A stretch of DNA of 64,000 nucleotides from Corallococcus sp. NCRR (GCF_026965535.1 NZ_CP114039.1:372001-436000), one strand, 5' to 3'. Shown: positions 18,283-27,033, counted from the stretch's first letter. The notes: generated by a model from the letters alone, not told the origin. Made by a program: numbers and translations.

Positions 18283-18485
18283 GCGGGCATCTCATCGAGG
18301 AGATCCACCGGAGGCGCAGTGGAAGCGGCTGAATCCATGCTTCCAGAAAAGCCGTCCGAGGATGACATCGCCTGGGGACCGAGCATGGTGCCGATAGCGC
18401 GACATGCATTGAGCACCTGCGCGTCGCGAGAGTGACGGTCCCGCTCCCGAAGAAGTAGGGCGTCAAGGGCAAGACCGAGACCCGT

Positions 18486-18731
18486 TCACGACTTCCGCAG
18501 GGCCTGTAGCTCGCGCATCAGTCGGTGATAGTCTTGGGGGTCGTCGCGTTTACGTACTTCGCGAGCAAGCTCACGCCGGGTCCTGTGGAAGTGGTCCCAG
18601 TCCCAGGATGTCGGACCAAGACCTTTGTAGCGCGTTGGTTGGAAGAGGCATTTCCCGTCGGAATGCTCGGCTTCTCGCCTCTCGCAGTTGAAGCACCTCA
18701 AGAAGTCCTGCAGCCGACGCGGTGTAGACAT
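18486..18731 (-). CDS. Small Cys-containing protein of unknown function
   Basis: An 81-residue basic protein (start MSTPRRLQDFLRCFNCERRE). It has C13 and C16 followed by His23 and C28 (AEHSDGKCLFQPTRYK), a possible small zinc site, then a charged helical tail with W-D-W and R-x-x-R-E-L-A-R-E. The base composition is visibly less GC-rich than the neighbours. It sits between two copies of the same gene tail plus terminator, which suggests acquired or rearranged DNA. No family was recognised. Codon use is plausible but the gene could be a chance frame. Confidence 0.45.
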   Translation of the reverse strand: MSTPRRLQDFLRCFNCERREAEHSDGKCLFQPTRYKGLGPTSWDWDHFHRTRRELAREVRKRDDPQDYHRLMRELQALRKS

Positions 18732-18787
18732 GAGCGGCCTTTGAGGAAGAGTGCAACGGTGGAGAGGCAACAGTACGGCGCTCGCTG

Positions 18788-18890
18788 TCCAGGGGATGGG
18801 GCGCACGAGCGTGGGCGAGTCTAGCCAGAGGTCCCGCTCCCGCATGCTCCCTAACGCCTTCCCCCGCATCGCGCAGGGGAAGGCGTTTTC
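18788..18890 (+). repeat. Duplicated 3' tail and terminator of the C39-like gene
   Basis: Positions 18807-18890 repeat 18203-18289, namely the last codons (SVGESS), the stop region and the terminator stem of the C39-like gene. The substituted copy reads GAGCGTGGGCGAGTCTAGCC. The intervening segment carries the small minus-strand gene. No intact upstream copy of the gene remains, so this is a remnant of a second paralog or a recombination scar. Confidence 0.75.
18853..18889 (+). terminator. Second copy of the AACGCCTTCCCC terminator
   Basis: Identical arms AACGCCTTCCCC (18853-18864) and GGGGAAGGCGTT (18876-18887) with a different 11-base loop, then TTTT ending at 18889. It lies just beyond the 3' end of the minus-strand alginate-lyase-like gene and may serve that region from the plus strand. 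Confidence 0.75.
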
Positions 18891-18902
18891 ACCTCCGGAG
18901 GA

Positions 18903-20258
18903 CTACAGCGGCTCGCCCACCACCAACGTCACGGGGCCGATGCTCTGGACGATGTACTGGTTGCGCGTGCCCACCTGGATGACGCTCTTCAGCCGCGCCT
19001 CCGGCCACTGCGCGTAGCCCAGCTCGTACAGCCACCGGTAGTCCTTCGGCGGGCCTTCGGAGGCCTGGGGCGAGGCGCGCTCCCCCAGGATGAAGGCCGC
19101 GTAGCGCGTGTAGGCCTTGTGGATGCTGCCGCCGCCCGTGCCCGCGTAGTCCCAGAAGCCCGGCCGCGCGTAGTTCACCTCCGCGTTGCGCGCGACGAGC
19201 GACATGGCCCACAGGTGGAACAGCGAGTAGCCGATGGGCGGTTCGCGGAGGATCTTCTCCTCGTAGACGCGGCCCTCGTTGGCGGTGCCCGTGCCGGACT
19301 CGATGGCGCGGTTGATGACGTCCTTGATGAAGGACGGGTTCGCGTACGCGCCGTTGCGGCGGTCCATCCACGACGTACCATCCAGCACGTAGCCCGCGAG
19401 CGCGCTGTCCTGCAGCGCCACGGATGCGGCCAGCAGGCCCGCTAGTCCCCAGGAGAGGTGGTTGTCCGAGCGATATCGGGTGAAGGCGCTGGAGCTGGGA
19501 TGCGTGTCCGCCCAGCGCGTCCAGGCCTGGAAGCTGGAGTTGACCGCCTCCGCTGACTTGCGCAGCCACTCGCGCACGGCGGCGTCGTCCGCGGCCGGGA
19601 GCGGGTAGCCGTTGCGCTTGAGCAGCACATACGCGTCGCTGGCGTTTATCAGGCCATACACCTGGAACAGGCCATCCAGCGCGAAGTTCCACGGGCGGTC
19701 GGAACAGTAGTCCGTCGTCTGGCCATCGAGCTTCGCCGCCGCGTAGTCCACGTGCAGGTCATGCATGTTCACGGGCGTGTGCTGCGACGCCCACGTCTTC
19801 AGGAACAGCGCCGCGTGCGCCGCGTACTTCGTGTCCCCGCTGACGGCGTACTGGAGCGCCAGCGTGCGCATCCGGTCTCCGTCATCCGTGAACTTGCTCG
19901 TCGCGTCCGCCAGCGAGTTGTCCACACCGTCCGTGTCCGGCGAGCACCAGTGGTAGGTGATGGTGGAGATGTTCGTCATCCGGAACGGCCTGGGCGTCGC
20001 GGTCAGCGCCCCATCCGCGCGGCCCTTCAAGATGCGCGCGTTCTCCGCGTAGGGCTCCGTCGTGGCGGAGGCCCGCGTCCGTGCGCGCGTGAGCTCCGCG
20101 GCCGTGATGAAGATGCCGCCGCCCGCCGCGGGCAGCACCGTGGCCGCGGCCTCCGTCTGGGTTAGCCCCGACTCCGTCGCGTCTTCCTGTCCGCAGGCCG
20201 TGCCGCCCAAAACCACCCCCACCACCAGCGTCCGCAACCACCGTGTGTTCAAGGTCAT
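18903..20258 (-). CDS. Alginate-lyase-family secreted (lipo)protein
   Basis: A 451-residue protein with an N-terminal signal sequence (LRTLVVGVVLGGTACGQ; Cys after GTA suggests a lipoprotein, although the lipobox is atypical). The rest matches the alginate lyase superfamily with an alpha/alpha toroid. Supporting segments are FRMTNISTITYHWCSPDTDG, AHAALFLKTWA, RPWNFALDGLFQVYG, and RSDNHLSWGLAGLLA carrying a catalytic-type His. Such enzymes cleave uronate polysaccharides by beta-elimination at the cell surface or outside the cell. The start ATG 20258 is preceded by GGAATGA. It lies 34 bases downstream of the GH6 cellulase gene on the same strand, so the two are probably co-transcribed. The polymer cut is not certain. 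Confidence 0.8.
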   Translation of the reverse strand: MTLNTRWLRTLVVGVVLGGTACGQEDATESGLTQTEAAATVLPAAGGGIFITAAELTRARTRASATTEPYAENARILKGRADGALTATPRPFRMTNISTITYHWCSPDTDGVDNSLADATSKFTDDGDRMRTLALQYAVSGDTKYAAHAALFLKTWASQHTPVNMHDLHVDYAAAKLDGQTTDYCSDRPWNFALDGLFQVYGLINASDAYVLLKRNGYPLPAADDAAVREWLRKSAEAVNSSFQAWTRWADTHPSSSAFTRYRSDNHLSWGLAGLLAASVALQDSALAGYVLDGTSWMDRRNGAYANPSFIKDVINRAIESGTGTANEGRVYEEKILREPPIGYSLFHLWAMSLVARNAEVNYARPGFWDYAGTGGGSIHKAYTRYAAFILGERASPQASEGPPKDYRWLYELGYAQWPEARLKSVIQVGTRNQYIVQSIGPVTLVVGEPL

Positions 20259-20292
20259 GTCGTCATTCCTTTCGGTCGCGGGTGCGAAGGGC

Positions 20293-21753
20293 TCAGGTGC
20301 CGTCGATGAGGCGGTTCGCCAGGTCCGGGCTGAACTGCCCGGCGGGCGTGCCCGGGGCGATGCCGCACTGGCCATCCGAGTCCCCCGGCGTCTTCACCCA
20401 CAGGAGCATCTCCGCGCCGCCGCCCGTCTGCGACGTCGCGCCCAGCTTGCGGCCCGCGGGGTTGCACCACTCGCCGTTGGAGCCGTTGCCGTTGCGGCTG
20501 GTGTCGATGACGTACTGCCGCGTGTAGCCGTAGCGGCTGTTGAGCGCGGCGTTCACCGCGTTGCCGTACGTGGTGGACTGCGCGGTGGGGTAGAAGTTGG
20601 AGACGTTGAGGGAGAAGCCGCGCACGTTGCGCACGCCCGCGGACTCCAGGCGCTGCGCCATGGTGTCGGCGGCGATCCAGCTCGCGTTGCCGCCGTCCAA
20701 GTACGTCCAGGTGTTGGGCGCGCGGTCGCGCAGTTGCTCGGAGGCGTAGCGGATGAGGCTCAGCCGCGTGGCGCGCTCCGTGTCGTTGGGGAGGCAGTCC
20801 AGCTGCGCGACGCCGTCCGGCTCCACGATGACCACCGCCGGCCGGTTGCCAATGGCCGTCGCGAAGGCGGCAATCCAGGCGCGGTACGCGTCCGCGCTGC
20901 CCGCCCCGCCGCCGGAGTGGCTGCCGCAGTCGCGACCGGGGATGTTGTAGGCCACCAGCACGGGCAGCTTGTCCGCCGCGTCCGCCGCGGCCACGAAGTT
21001 GGACACGTCCTGGGAGATGTTGCTGTTCCAGTTGCCGAACCAGCGCGCCATCGGCTTCGAGGCGATGGACGCGTTGATGCGCGACGCGCGGCCATCCCCG
21101 CTGTTGTTGCGCACCCACACCGCGGGGTTGGAGTTGGGGTCCACGTAGAAGCCGCTGGTCATCGCCACCGGGCCGGAGCCGGTGCCGCTCTCCGTGGTGA
21201 GCGAGATGTCATCCAGCCGCACCGTGACGGCGTTGGCGCGGCCGCCCAGTTGGAACGTCACCTGCCCCTGACCGGACGAGAACGACGACGTGAAGGGAAA
21301 GGAGAACCGGCGCGACGTGCCGTCCAGCGTAAAGGACCGCGTGAGCGTGGACGTGTAAGGCGCCACCTCCTGCTGCACGGTGGCTTGCGCGGTGATGGTC
21401 GCCGTGGCGGTGGCGGTGAACGCGAGCGTGTACGTCTTCCCGGCGGTGAGCGTCAGGCCGCTCTGTCCCACGATGGCGTCCCAAGGGTTCGCCGTGTTCG
21501 CCGCGACATCCACGCGCCACTTGCCGCTCTCCACATACGACTGCGTGCTGGCGTTGTTCCACCACGGCGCCACCGTGCCGGAGCTGAAGGAGCCATTGGT
21601 GAGCAGCTCGGTGAGCGCGGCCTCCTGAGTCGTCAGCGCCGGAGCATCGACCGGAGCATCAGGAGCAACGGGCTCGGCCGGACCACAGGCCGCGAGCGCG
21701 AACAGCGGCACGAACGACAGCGACAACCGACGCACGGAACGAGGGGTACGCAT
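20293..21753 (-). CDS. GH6 cellulase/cellobiohydrolase lipoprotein with N-terminal carbohydrate-binding module
   Basis: A 486-residue secreted enzyme. The signal peptide ends in a canonical lipobox (LFALAACGPAE). Residues about 45-190 resemble a CBM4/9-type beta-sandwich (NGSFSSGTVAPWW and QVTFQLGGRANAVTVRLDDI). The remainder is a glycoside hydrolase family 6 domain: PMARWFGNW, LPVLVAYNIPGRDCGSHSGG, VVIVEPDGVAQLDCL with the catalytic acid region, NVSNFYPT, and GEWCNPAGRKLG. GH6 enzymes hydrolyse cellulose beta-1,4 bonds with inversion. The start ATG 21753 was taken so that the signal peptide begins MRTPRSVRR. It is upstream of, and probably in an operon with, the alginate-lyase-like gene. Confidence 0.92.
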   Translation of the reverse strand: MRTPRSVRRLSLSFVPLFALAACGPAEPVAPDAPVDAPALTTQEAALTELLTNGSFSSGTVAPWWNNASTQSYVESGKWRVDVAANTANPWDAIVGQSGLTLTAGKTYTLAFTATATATITAQATVQQEVAPYTSTLTRSFTLDGTSRRFSFPFTSSFSSGQGQVTFQLGGRANAVTVRLDDISLTTESGTGSGPVAMTSGFYVDPNSNPAVWVRNNSGDGRASRINASIASKPMARWFGNWNSNISQDVSNFVAAADAADKLPVLVAYNIPGRDCGSHSGGGAGSADAYRAWIAAFATAIGNRPAVVIVEPDGVAQLDCLPNDTERATRLSLIRYASEQLRDRAPNTWTYLDGGNASWIAADTMAQRLESAGVRNVRGFSLNVSNFYPTAQSTTYGNAVNAALNSRYGYTRQYVIDTSRNGNGSNGEWCNPAGRKLGATSQTGGGAEMLLWVKTPGDSDGQCGIAPGTPAGQFSPDLANRLIDGT

Positions 21754-21952
21754 GAAGGGGGAACTCCTCACCACGGGGGAGCTCCCTTCTTGCGGCGGCC
21801 CAGTCCGGAATACAAGACTAAGCAGTTATTTCAGCTCTTGGCGGAATATTGCTGAACCCTTCACGCCAAGGGGCCAACCACGACATCGCGGGCATGTACA
21901 CCCCGGATCCACGGCCCTAACCTGGCGCTCCCGCGACCGGGACAGGGAGCCC

Positions 21953-22840
21953 ATGACGAAGGCTGTCTTCACCACCTCGGAAGGCTCGGCGTATGACGAC
22001 CAGCCCGAGGTGCGTTACCACTTCCCGCGCACCTATCTGCGGCAGGTGGAGGCCGCCGTCGATGAGCTGATCGTCTACTACGAGCCCCGCAGGGCCAGTG
22101 GACCGACGAGCAGGAACGGGCGGCAGGCGTACTTCGCCGTAGCGAAGGTCCACGGCGTGGAAGAGGACAGGACGCAGCCCGATCACTTCTACGCGCTCAT
22201 CGAGGACTTCCTCGAGTTCGACCACCCCGTGCCCTTCCGGGAGGGTGACCACTACTACGAGGAGGCCCTGCGCAAGGCGGATGGCAGCACGAACAGGGGC
22301 GCCTTCCAACGGTCCGTCCGGCCCATTAAGGACTCGGAGTTCGAGCTCATCACACGTCTGGGTTTCCGCCGGGACTACGCCCCCTGGGAGATGCCCGTCC
22401 CTGGTGTCGCGGAACCACCTCCTGTCTACCCGGAGCGTCCGCTGGAGCAACTGGTCGTCTCACGGCCATTCCGGGACGACGCCTTCCGACACAACGTGCG
22501 CCGCGCCTACTCCCAGACCTGCGCGATCTCCGGCTTGCGGCTCATCAACGGCGGCGGGCGGCCAGAGGTCCAGGCGGCGCACATCCAGCCCGTGGCGTCC
22601 CATGGCCCCGACTCCGTCCGCAACGGACTGGCACTAACGGGCACCGTGCATTGGATGTTCGACCGGGGCCTCATCTCCATCGACGACGACCACCGCGTCC
22701 TGATTGCGACCCGTGGCATCCCCGAAGACCTCGGCCGGCTCGTCCAGCCGCACCGCCAGCTGCGGCTGCCGGAGCGCCCGGAATGGCGGCCCCACCCCAG
22801 CTATCTGAGGTGGCACCGAGAACACGTCTTCAAGGGATGA
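21953..22840 (+). CDS. HNH endonuclease with N-terminal PUA-like domain (putative restriction nuclease)
   Basis: A 295-residue protein. The N-terminal half (EVRYHFPRTYLRQVEAAVDE, IVYYEPRR, AYFAVAKVHGVEED) resembles PUA-like/SRA-like domains found next to HNH nucleases. The C-terminal half is an HNH_2-type nuclease: CAISGLRLING, EVQAAHIQPVASHGPDSVRN with the catalytic His, and NGLALTGTVHWMFDRGLISI. This layout fits putative restriction endonucleases that may recognise modified bases. The gene stands alone without a methyltransferase. ATG 21953 is preceded by GGGAG. It is divergent from the cellulase gene. A defence role is an inference. Confidence 0.75.
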   Translation: MTKAVFTTSEGSAYDDQPEVRYHFPRTYLRQVEAAVDELIVYYEPRRASGPTSRNGRQAYFAVAKVHGVEEDRTQPDHFYALIEDFLEFDHPVPFREGDHYYEEALRKADGSTNRGAFQRSVRPIKDSEFELITRLGFRRDYAPWEMPVPGVAEPPPVYPERPLEQLVVSRPFRDDAFRHNVRRAYSQTCAISGLRLINGGGRPEVQAAHIQPVASHGPDSVRNGLALTGTVHWMFDRGLISIDDDHRVLIATRGIPEDLGRLVQPHRQLRLPERPEWRPHPSYLRWHREHVFKG

Positions 22841-22849
22841 CAGCGAACC

Positions 22850-23815
22850 TCACGGCCCCTGCGGTCCAGGGCTCGCGTTGCCGCCGTCGGTGACGTAGCG
22901 CCACTGGCCGTCGGCCTGCCGGCGCCAGACGGTGAGGTACTTCACGTGGTCCACTTCGGGCTGGCCCTTCTCGTCCTTGCCCGTGGCGATGGCGCGGCCC
23001 ACCGTGTACGCGAGGTCGCCGGAGCCCGCCGCGTCACCCAGCACCGGCTCCCAGCGCAGGTCGATGGTCTCCAGCGTGAACGGCGCGTACGCCTTCGCGA
23101 CGGCCTCATGGCCGAAGATGCCGGCGGATCCGAGCGGCATCACCGCGTCCTCCGCGGCCCAGGCGGCGAAGGCCTTGCCCATGCCCTCGGTCGTGGACAT
23201 GGCGGAGAACGCGCTGTCCGCGGCCTTCGCCTCCTCCAGCACCTTCGCGGGCGCCAGCGCGCGCGGCTCCGGCGCCGGCAGCGTGGAGGACGGCGCGAAG
23301 CCCGCGGGCGGCGTCATCGGCGTCTTGGCGGCGTTGAGCACCGCCACCGCCACGCGCCACTGCCCGTCCGGCTGGCGCTTCCACGCGGTGATGTAGCGCG
23401 CGATCGGCCGCACCGACGTGCCCCCCGACTCCACGGACACGTTGCCCACCGCGTACCCCAGCGTCCCATCCGCGCTCACGTCCCAGCGCACGGGCGCCCA
23501 GCGCACCTTGCCCTCCGCCTCCAGCGGATGCGCGGCCAGCCACGCGCGGATGGCCTCCCTGCCCTTCTGCGCGTACACGCCGTCCACCAGCAGCACCGCG
23601 TCGTCCGCGACGAAGTCCGCGAACGCCTGCGCCGAACCGGCCTTCTGCGCCGCGTCCGACATGGCCTGGTCCGCCGCACGCAACCCCGCGCGCTGGTCCT
23701 CCAACGACTGCCGCGCCGCCACCGCCTGCGCCCCCGGCCCGGAGGCCTTCGCCCCCCCACACCCCAGGGTCCCCAACGCCGCGAAGACGAGCGCGCCCGC
23801 GAACATCCGTTTCAT
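22850..23815 (-). CDS. Lipoprotein with two SnoaL/DUF4440-like domains
   Basis: A 321-residue lipoprotein (signal peptide ending FAALGTLGCGG). It contains two repeated cone-shaped NTF2-like domains: residues about 40-160 (AFADFVADDAVLLVDGVYAQKGREAI, ending ITAWKRQPDGQWRVAVAVLN) and about 190-310 (AFAAWAAEDAVMPLGSAGIFGHEAV, ending LTVWRRQADGQWRYVTDGG). Such SnoaL/DUF4440 domains bind small ligands or act as enzymes; no catalytic set can be assigned. The ATG at 23815 follows AAAGGAAG. It ends 10 bases from the convergent HNH gene and is divergent from the acylase gene. Confidence 0.82.
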   Translation of the reverse strand: MKRMFAGALVFAALGTLGCGGAKASGPGAQAVAARQSLEDQRAGLRAADQAMSDAAQKAGSAQAFADFVADDAVLLVDGVYAQKGREAIRAWLAAHPLEAEGKVRWAPVRWDVSADGTLGYAVGNVSVESGGTSVRPIARYITAWKRQPDGQWRVAVAVLNAAKTPMTPPAGFAPSSTLPAPEPRALAPAKVLEEAKAADSAFSAMSTTEGMGKAFAAWAAEDAVMPLGSAGIFGHEAVAKAYAPFTLETIDLRWEPVLGDAAGSGDLAYTVGRAIATGKDEKGQPEVDHVKYLTVWRRQADGQWRYVTDGGNASPGPQGP

Positions 23816-23913
23816 GTGCTGGCTTCCTTTCGTGAAACACCGGGCCCGCGCCATACACGTAAACACGGGATTCCGCTCGCCTCGTGTCCCGGGGCGATCC
23901 AGGAATGATGCGT

Positions 23914-23927
23914 TTCTACAATTAGAA
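23914..23927. promoter_or_regulatory. Inverted repeat in the SnoaL/acylase divergent promoter
   Basis: TTCTA and TAGAA arms separated by CAAT lie in the AT-richest part of the gap, 36 bases before the acylase start. This could be an operator; there is no regulator gene beside it. Confidence 0.3.
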
Positions 23928-23962
23928 GGGAATTTCTCCTCACCGTGAAAGGAATCCCTCGA

Positions 23963-26416
23963 ATGGATGGACGTAACGGAAGGACCGGCGGCGCCCGGCT
24001 GCTGCCGCTGACGGCGCTGCTGCTGGCCACCGGGTGTGAGCCGCGCACCGCGACGCCTCCGGCGCCGGAAGGCCCCACCACGTCAGTGAAGAAGCTGGGG
24101 GCGGGCAGCCTCTCCGCCACCGTGCGCAGGACGGCGCACGGCATCCCCCACGTGCTGGCGGACGACTTCGCGGGCGTGGGCTACGGCTACGGCTACGCGT
24201 TCGCGCAGGACAACCTCTGCGCGCTGATGGACGCGCTGGTGACGGTGAACGCCGAGCGCTCGCGCTACTTCGGGCCGGACGGCACGTACCTGGCCGCGCT
24301 GGGCAGCCAGTACAACAACCTGAAGAGTGACTTCTTCTACCAGGCCATCAACGACGACGGCACGGTGGAGGCGCTGCTGGCGAAGCCGCCGCCCCTGGGC
24401 CCGTCCCAGGACGTGCGCGAGCTGGTGCGCGGCTACACGGCGGGCATCAACCGCTACCTGGCGGACACCGGCGTGGACGCGCTGCCGGACCCGCGCTGCA
24501 AGGGCGCGGCCTGGGTGCGCCCCATCACCGAGCGCGACCTGTACCGGCGCTACTACCAGCTCAGCCTCTTCGCCAGCTCGCTCTTCTTCCTGGACGCGCT
24601 GGTGGACGCGAAGCCCCCGTCCCTGCTGCCGGACGGCACGCTGCCCCTGCCGCTGCCCGCGCCCGCCACGCTGGACCGCAAGGTGTTCCCCAGTTCGGAG
24701 ACGCTGGGCCTGGGCAGCAACGCCTTCGGCCTGGGCAGTCAGGCCACGCGCAACGGCAAGGGCATGCTGCTGGCCAACCCGCACTTCCCCTGGGAGGGCT
24801 CGGAGCGCTTCTACGAGGCCCACCTCACGGTGCCGGGCAAGCTCAACGTCTCCGGCGTGAGCCTGCTGGGCGTACCCGCCATCCTCATCGGCCACAACGA
24901 GACGCTGGCCTGGAGCCACACCGTCTCCACCGCGTACCGCTTCACCCCCTTCGAGCTGAAGCTCATCCCGGGCTTCCCCACGAAGTACCTGTACGACGGC
25001 CAGATTCGCGAGATGACGACCCGCACCGTCACGGTGCAGGCGAAGGCAGCGGACGGGTCGCTCACGGCGCGCCAGCACACCTTCTACCGTTCGCACCTGG
25101 GCCCGATGCTGGAGTACCCGTCCGGCCTGATGACCTGGAACGGCCTCACCGCCTACGCGTTCCATGACGCCAACGCCTCCAACCTGCGCCTCCTGGACGC
25201 CTTCTTCGCCATGGACCGCGCAGCGAACGTGGACGAACTGCGCACGGCGCAGAACACCTGGCAGGGCATCCCGTGGGTGAACACCATCGCCACGGACGCG
25301 CAGGGCCGCGCGTACTACGCGGACATGAGCGTGGTGCCGCACGTCACGGACGCGAAGCTCGCGCGCTGCGTGCTGTCCCCCATCCCGCTGCTGGTGCTCG
25401 CGAGCGCGGGGCTGCCGGTGCTGGACGGCTCGCGCTCCGACTGCGCGCTGGGCAGCGACGCGGACGCGGTGGAGCCGGGCATCTTCGGCCCGGGCAGCCT
25501 GCCGCGCCTCACCCGCGCCGACTACGTCACCAACTCCAACGACAGCTACTGGCTGCCCAACCCCGCCCAGCCGCTCACCGGCTTCCCGCGCATCCTCGGC
25601 GGTGAGAAGAACGTGCGCAGCCTGCGCACCCGCCTGGGCCTGAAGATGGTGCAGGGCCGCATCGCGGGCACGGACGGCCTGGAGGGACAGGGCTTCACGC
25701 TGGAGCAGCTCCAGACGGTGATGTTCAACAACCGCAACTACTCCGGAGAGCTGCTGCGCGACGCCGCGGTGGCGCTGTGCCGCCGCACGCCCTTCGTGCT
25801 GATGCCGGACCTCACCTTCGAGGACCTGCGCCCCGCCTGCCCCGTGCTGGCCGCGTGGGACCTGAAGGGCGACCTGGACAGCCGGGGCGAACTGCTCTGG
25901 CGCGTGTTCCTCTTCACCGCGGTGGGTGTCACGGGCGGACCGTACGTGGTGCCCTTCAACGCGAACGACCCCGTCAACACGCCGCGCACGCTCAACACGC
26001 TGAACCCGCAGGTGGCCCAGGCACTGGGCACCGCCATCCGCACGCTGCGCGAGCGCGGCATCGCCCTGGACGCGACGACGGGCTCCGTGCAGGGCAAGCG
26101 CAAGAACGGCATCTTCTACCCGGTGCACGGCTGCGCCCACGACGAGGGCTGCTTCAATCAAATCGCCAACCAGCTCCTGCCGGACGGCACGTATGAGCCT
26201 GTCCTGGGCTCCAGCTTCGTCATGGCCGTGTCCTTCACGGACGCAGGGCCCGTGGCGAAGTCCGTGCTCACGTACTCCCAGTCCACCAACCCGGCCTCGC
26301 CCTATTACGCGGACCAGACGGCCATGTTCTCCCAGAAGCAGTGGGTGGACCGCCGCTACACGGAGGCGGAGATCGCCGCGGACCCGGCGCTGACCGTCAC
26401 GCACCTCCAGGAATAG
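23963..26416 (+). CDS. Penicillin-acylase-family (Ntn hydrolase) lipoprotein
   Basis: An 817-residue member of the penicillin acylase family, which hydrolyses amides such as acyl-homoserine lactones, aculeacin or beta-lactam side chains in the periplasm or outside. The signal peptide ends with lipobox LLLATGCEP. The alpha region has HGIPHVLADDFAGVGYGYGYAFAQDNLC. The probable autocleavage and nucleophile Ser lies in GLGSNAFGLGSQATRNGKGM. The beta chain has LLANPHFPW, LLGVPAILIGHNETLAWSHT and VTNSNDSYWLPNP. The start is ATG 23963, eight bases after GGA; a GTG at 23945 is an alternative. Chain order and length fit the family. Quorum quenching is possible but the substrate is not visible in the sequence. 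Confidence 0.88.
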   Translation: MDGRNGRTGGARLLPLTALLLATGCEPRTATPPAPEGPTTSVKKLGAGSLSATVRRTAHGIPHVLADDFAGVGYGYGYAFAQDNLCALMDALVTVNAERSRYFGPDGTYLAALGSQYNNLKSDFFYQAINDDGTVEALLAKPPPLGPSQDVRELVRGYTAGINRYLADTGVDALPDPRCKGAAWVRPITERDLYRRYYQLSLFASSLFFLDALVDAKPPSLLPDGTLPLPLPAPATLDRKVFPSSETLGLGSNAFGLGSQATRNGKGMLLANPHFPWEGSERFYEAHLTVPGKLNVSGVSLLGVPAILIGHNETLAWSHTVSTAYRFTPFELKLIPGFPTKYLYDGQIREMTTRTVTVQAKAADGSLTARQHTFYRSHLGPMLEYPSGLMTWNGLTAYAFHDANASNLRLLDAFFAMDRAANVDELRTAQNTWQGIPWVNTIATDAQGRAYYADMSVVPHVTDAKLARCVLSPIPLLVLASAGLPVLDGSRSDCALGSDADAVEPGIFGPGSLPRLTRADYVTNSNDSYWLPNPAQPLTGFPRILGGEKNVRSLRTRLGLKMVQGRIAGTDGLEGQGFTLEQLQTVMFNNRNYSGELLRDAAVALCRRTPFVLMPDLTFEDLRPACPVLAAWDLKGDLDSRGELLWRVFLFTAVGVTGGPYVVPFNANDPVNTPRTLNTLNPQVAQALGTAIRTLRERGIALDATTGSVQGKRKNGIFYPVHGCAHDEGCFNQIANQLLPDGTYEPVLGSSFVMAVSFTDAGPVAKSVLTYSQSTNPASPYYADQTAMFSQKQWVDRRYTEAEIAADPALTVTHLQE

Positions 26417-26446
26417 TCAAAGCCAGACAGCGGGGCTTTCGCGGCC

Positions 26447-26483
26447 CGGTGCCCCTTCCCGTGAAACACGGGGAGAGGCGCCG
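26447..26483. terminator. Long hairpin between acylase and YceI genes
   Basis: CGGTGCC (26447-26453) pairs with GGCGCCG (26477-26483), and inner CCCGTG pairs with CACGGG around an AAA loop, with mostly paired bases between. It lies between convergent genes and could terminate either. There is no clear T-run. Confidence 0.4.
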
Positions 26484-26496
26484 AGCCGCGGTGTTT

Positions 26497-27033
26497 TCAG
26501 CCCTTCGCGGGCGTGGCCTGGATGTCCAGCTCGATGTCCACCTTCTCGCCAATGAGCCAGCCGCCGTTGTCCAGCGCCCGGTTCCACTGGATGCCGAAGT
26601 CGGAGCGCTGCAGCGACGTGCGCGCCGAGTACAGCAGCCGCGACTGGCCCCAGGGGTCCTGCGTGGTGGCCAGGTGGCGCACCTCCAGGAGCAGCGGGCG
26701 CGTCACCCGGCGCAGCGTCAGCTCTCCCTGGAGCTGGAAGGCGGTGCCGCCCGTGGCGTGCGACTGGCTGGCCCGGAAGGTGATGAGCGGGGCGGCCTCC
26801 GCGTCCAGGAACTCCGGCGAGCGCAGGTGCGCGTCCCGCTCCGGGTTCCCCGTGTAGATGCTCGCGGCCTCCACCCGCACGTCCACCTCGCCCTGCAGCG
26901 GGGACTGAGGATCCGCCTTCAGCGTGCCGGACACGCGTTCGAAGCGGCCGTGCACGCGGGCGACCACCATGTGACGGGCAATGAAGAGCACGGCCGAATG
27001 GGCCGGATCGATGTTCCACGACGGAAGGGACAT
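26497..27033 (-). CDS. YceI-family lipid-binding protein
   Basis: A 178-residue YceI-like protein. The fold is an extended lipocalin-type barrel that binds polyisoprenoid or other lipids. Motifs include SWNIDPAHSAVLFIARHMVVARVHGRF at the N-terminus, RDAHLRSPEFLDAEAAPLITF, LTLRRVTRPLLLEV and SDFGIQWNRALDNGGWLIGEKVDI at the C-terminus. I chose ATG 27033. A start at 27093 would add a short hydrophobic leader (MALLLSGASILHAS) that could be a signal peptide, so periplasmic location is possible. It is convergent with the acylase gene and divergent from a lipoprotein gene. Confidence 0.88.
   Translation of the reverse strand: MSLPSWNIDPAHSAVLFIARHMVVARVHGRFERVSGTLKADPQSPLQGEVDVRVEAASIYTGNPERDAHLRSPEFLDAEAAPLITFRASQSHATGGTAFQLQGELTLRRVTRPLLLEVRHLATTQDPWGQSRLLYSARTSLQRSDFGIQWNRALDNGGWLIGEKVDIELDIQATPAKG

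Noticed and set aside
18751-19017. Plus-strand 88-residue gene
   Set aside because: Its middle is the duplicated tail and terminator of the C39-like gene, and its end runs antisense into the alginate-lyase-like gene.
24083-26404. 773-residue antisense frame over the acylase gene
   Set aside because: Shadow of the acylase gene with Arg/Val/Gln-rich, non-protein-like sequence.
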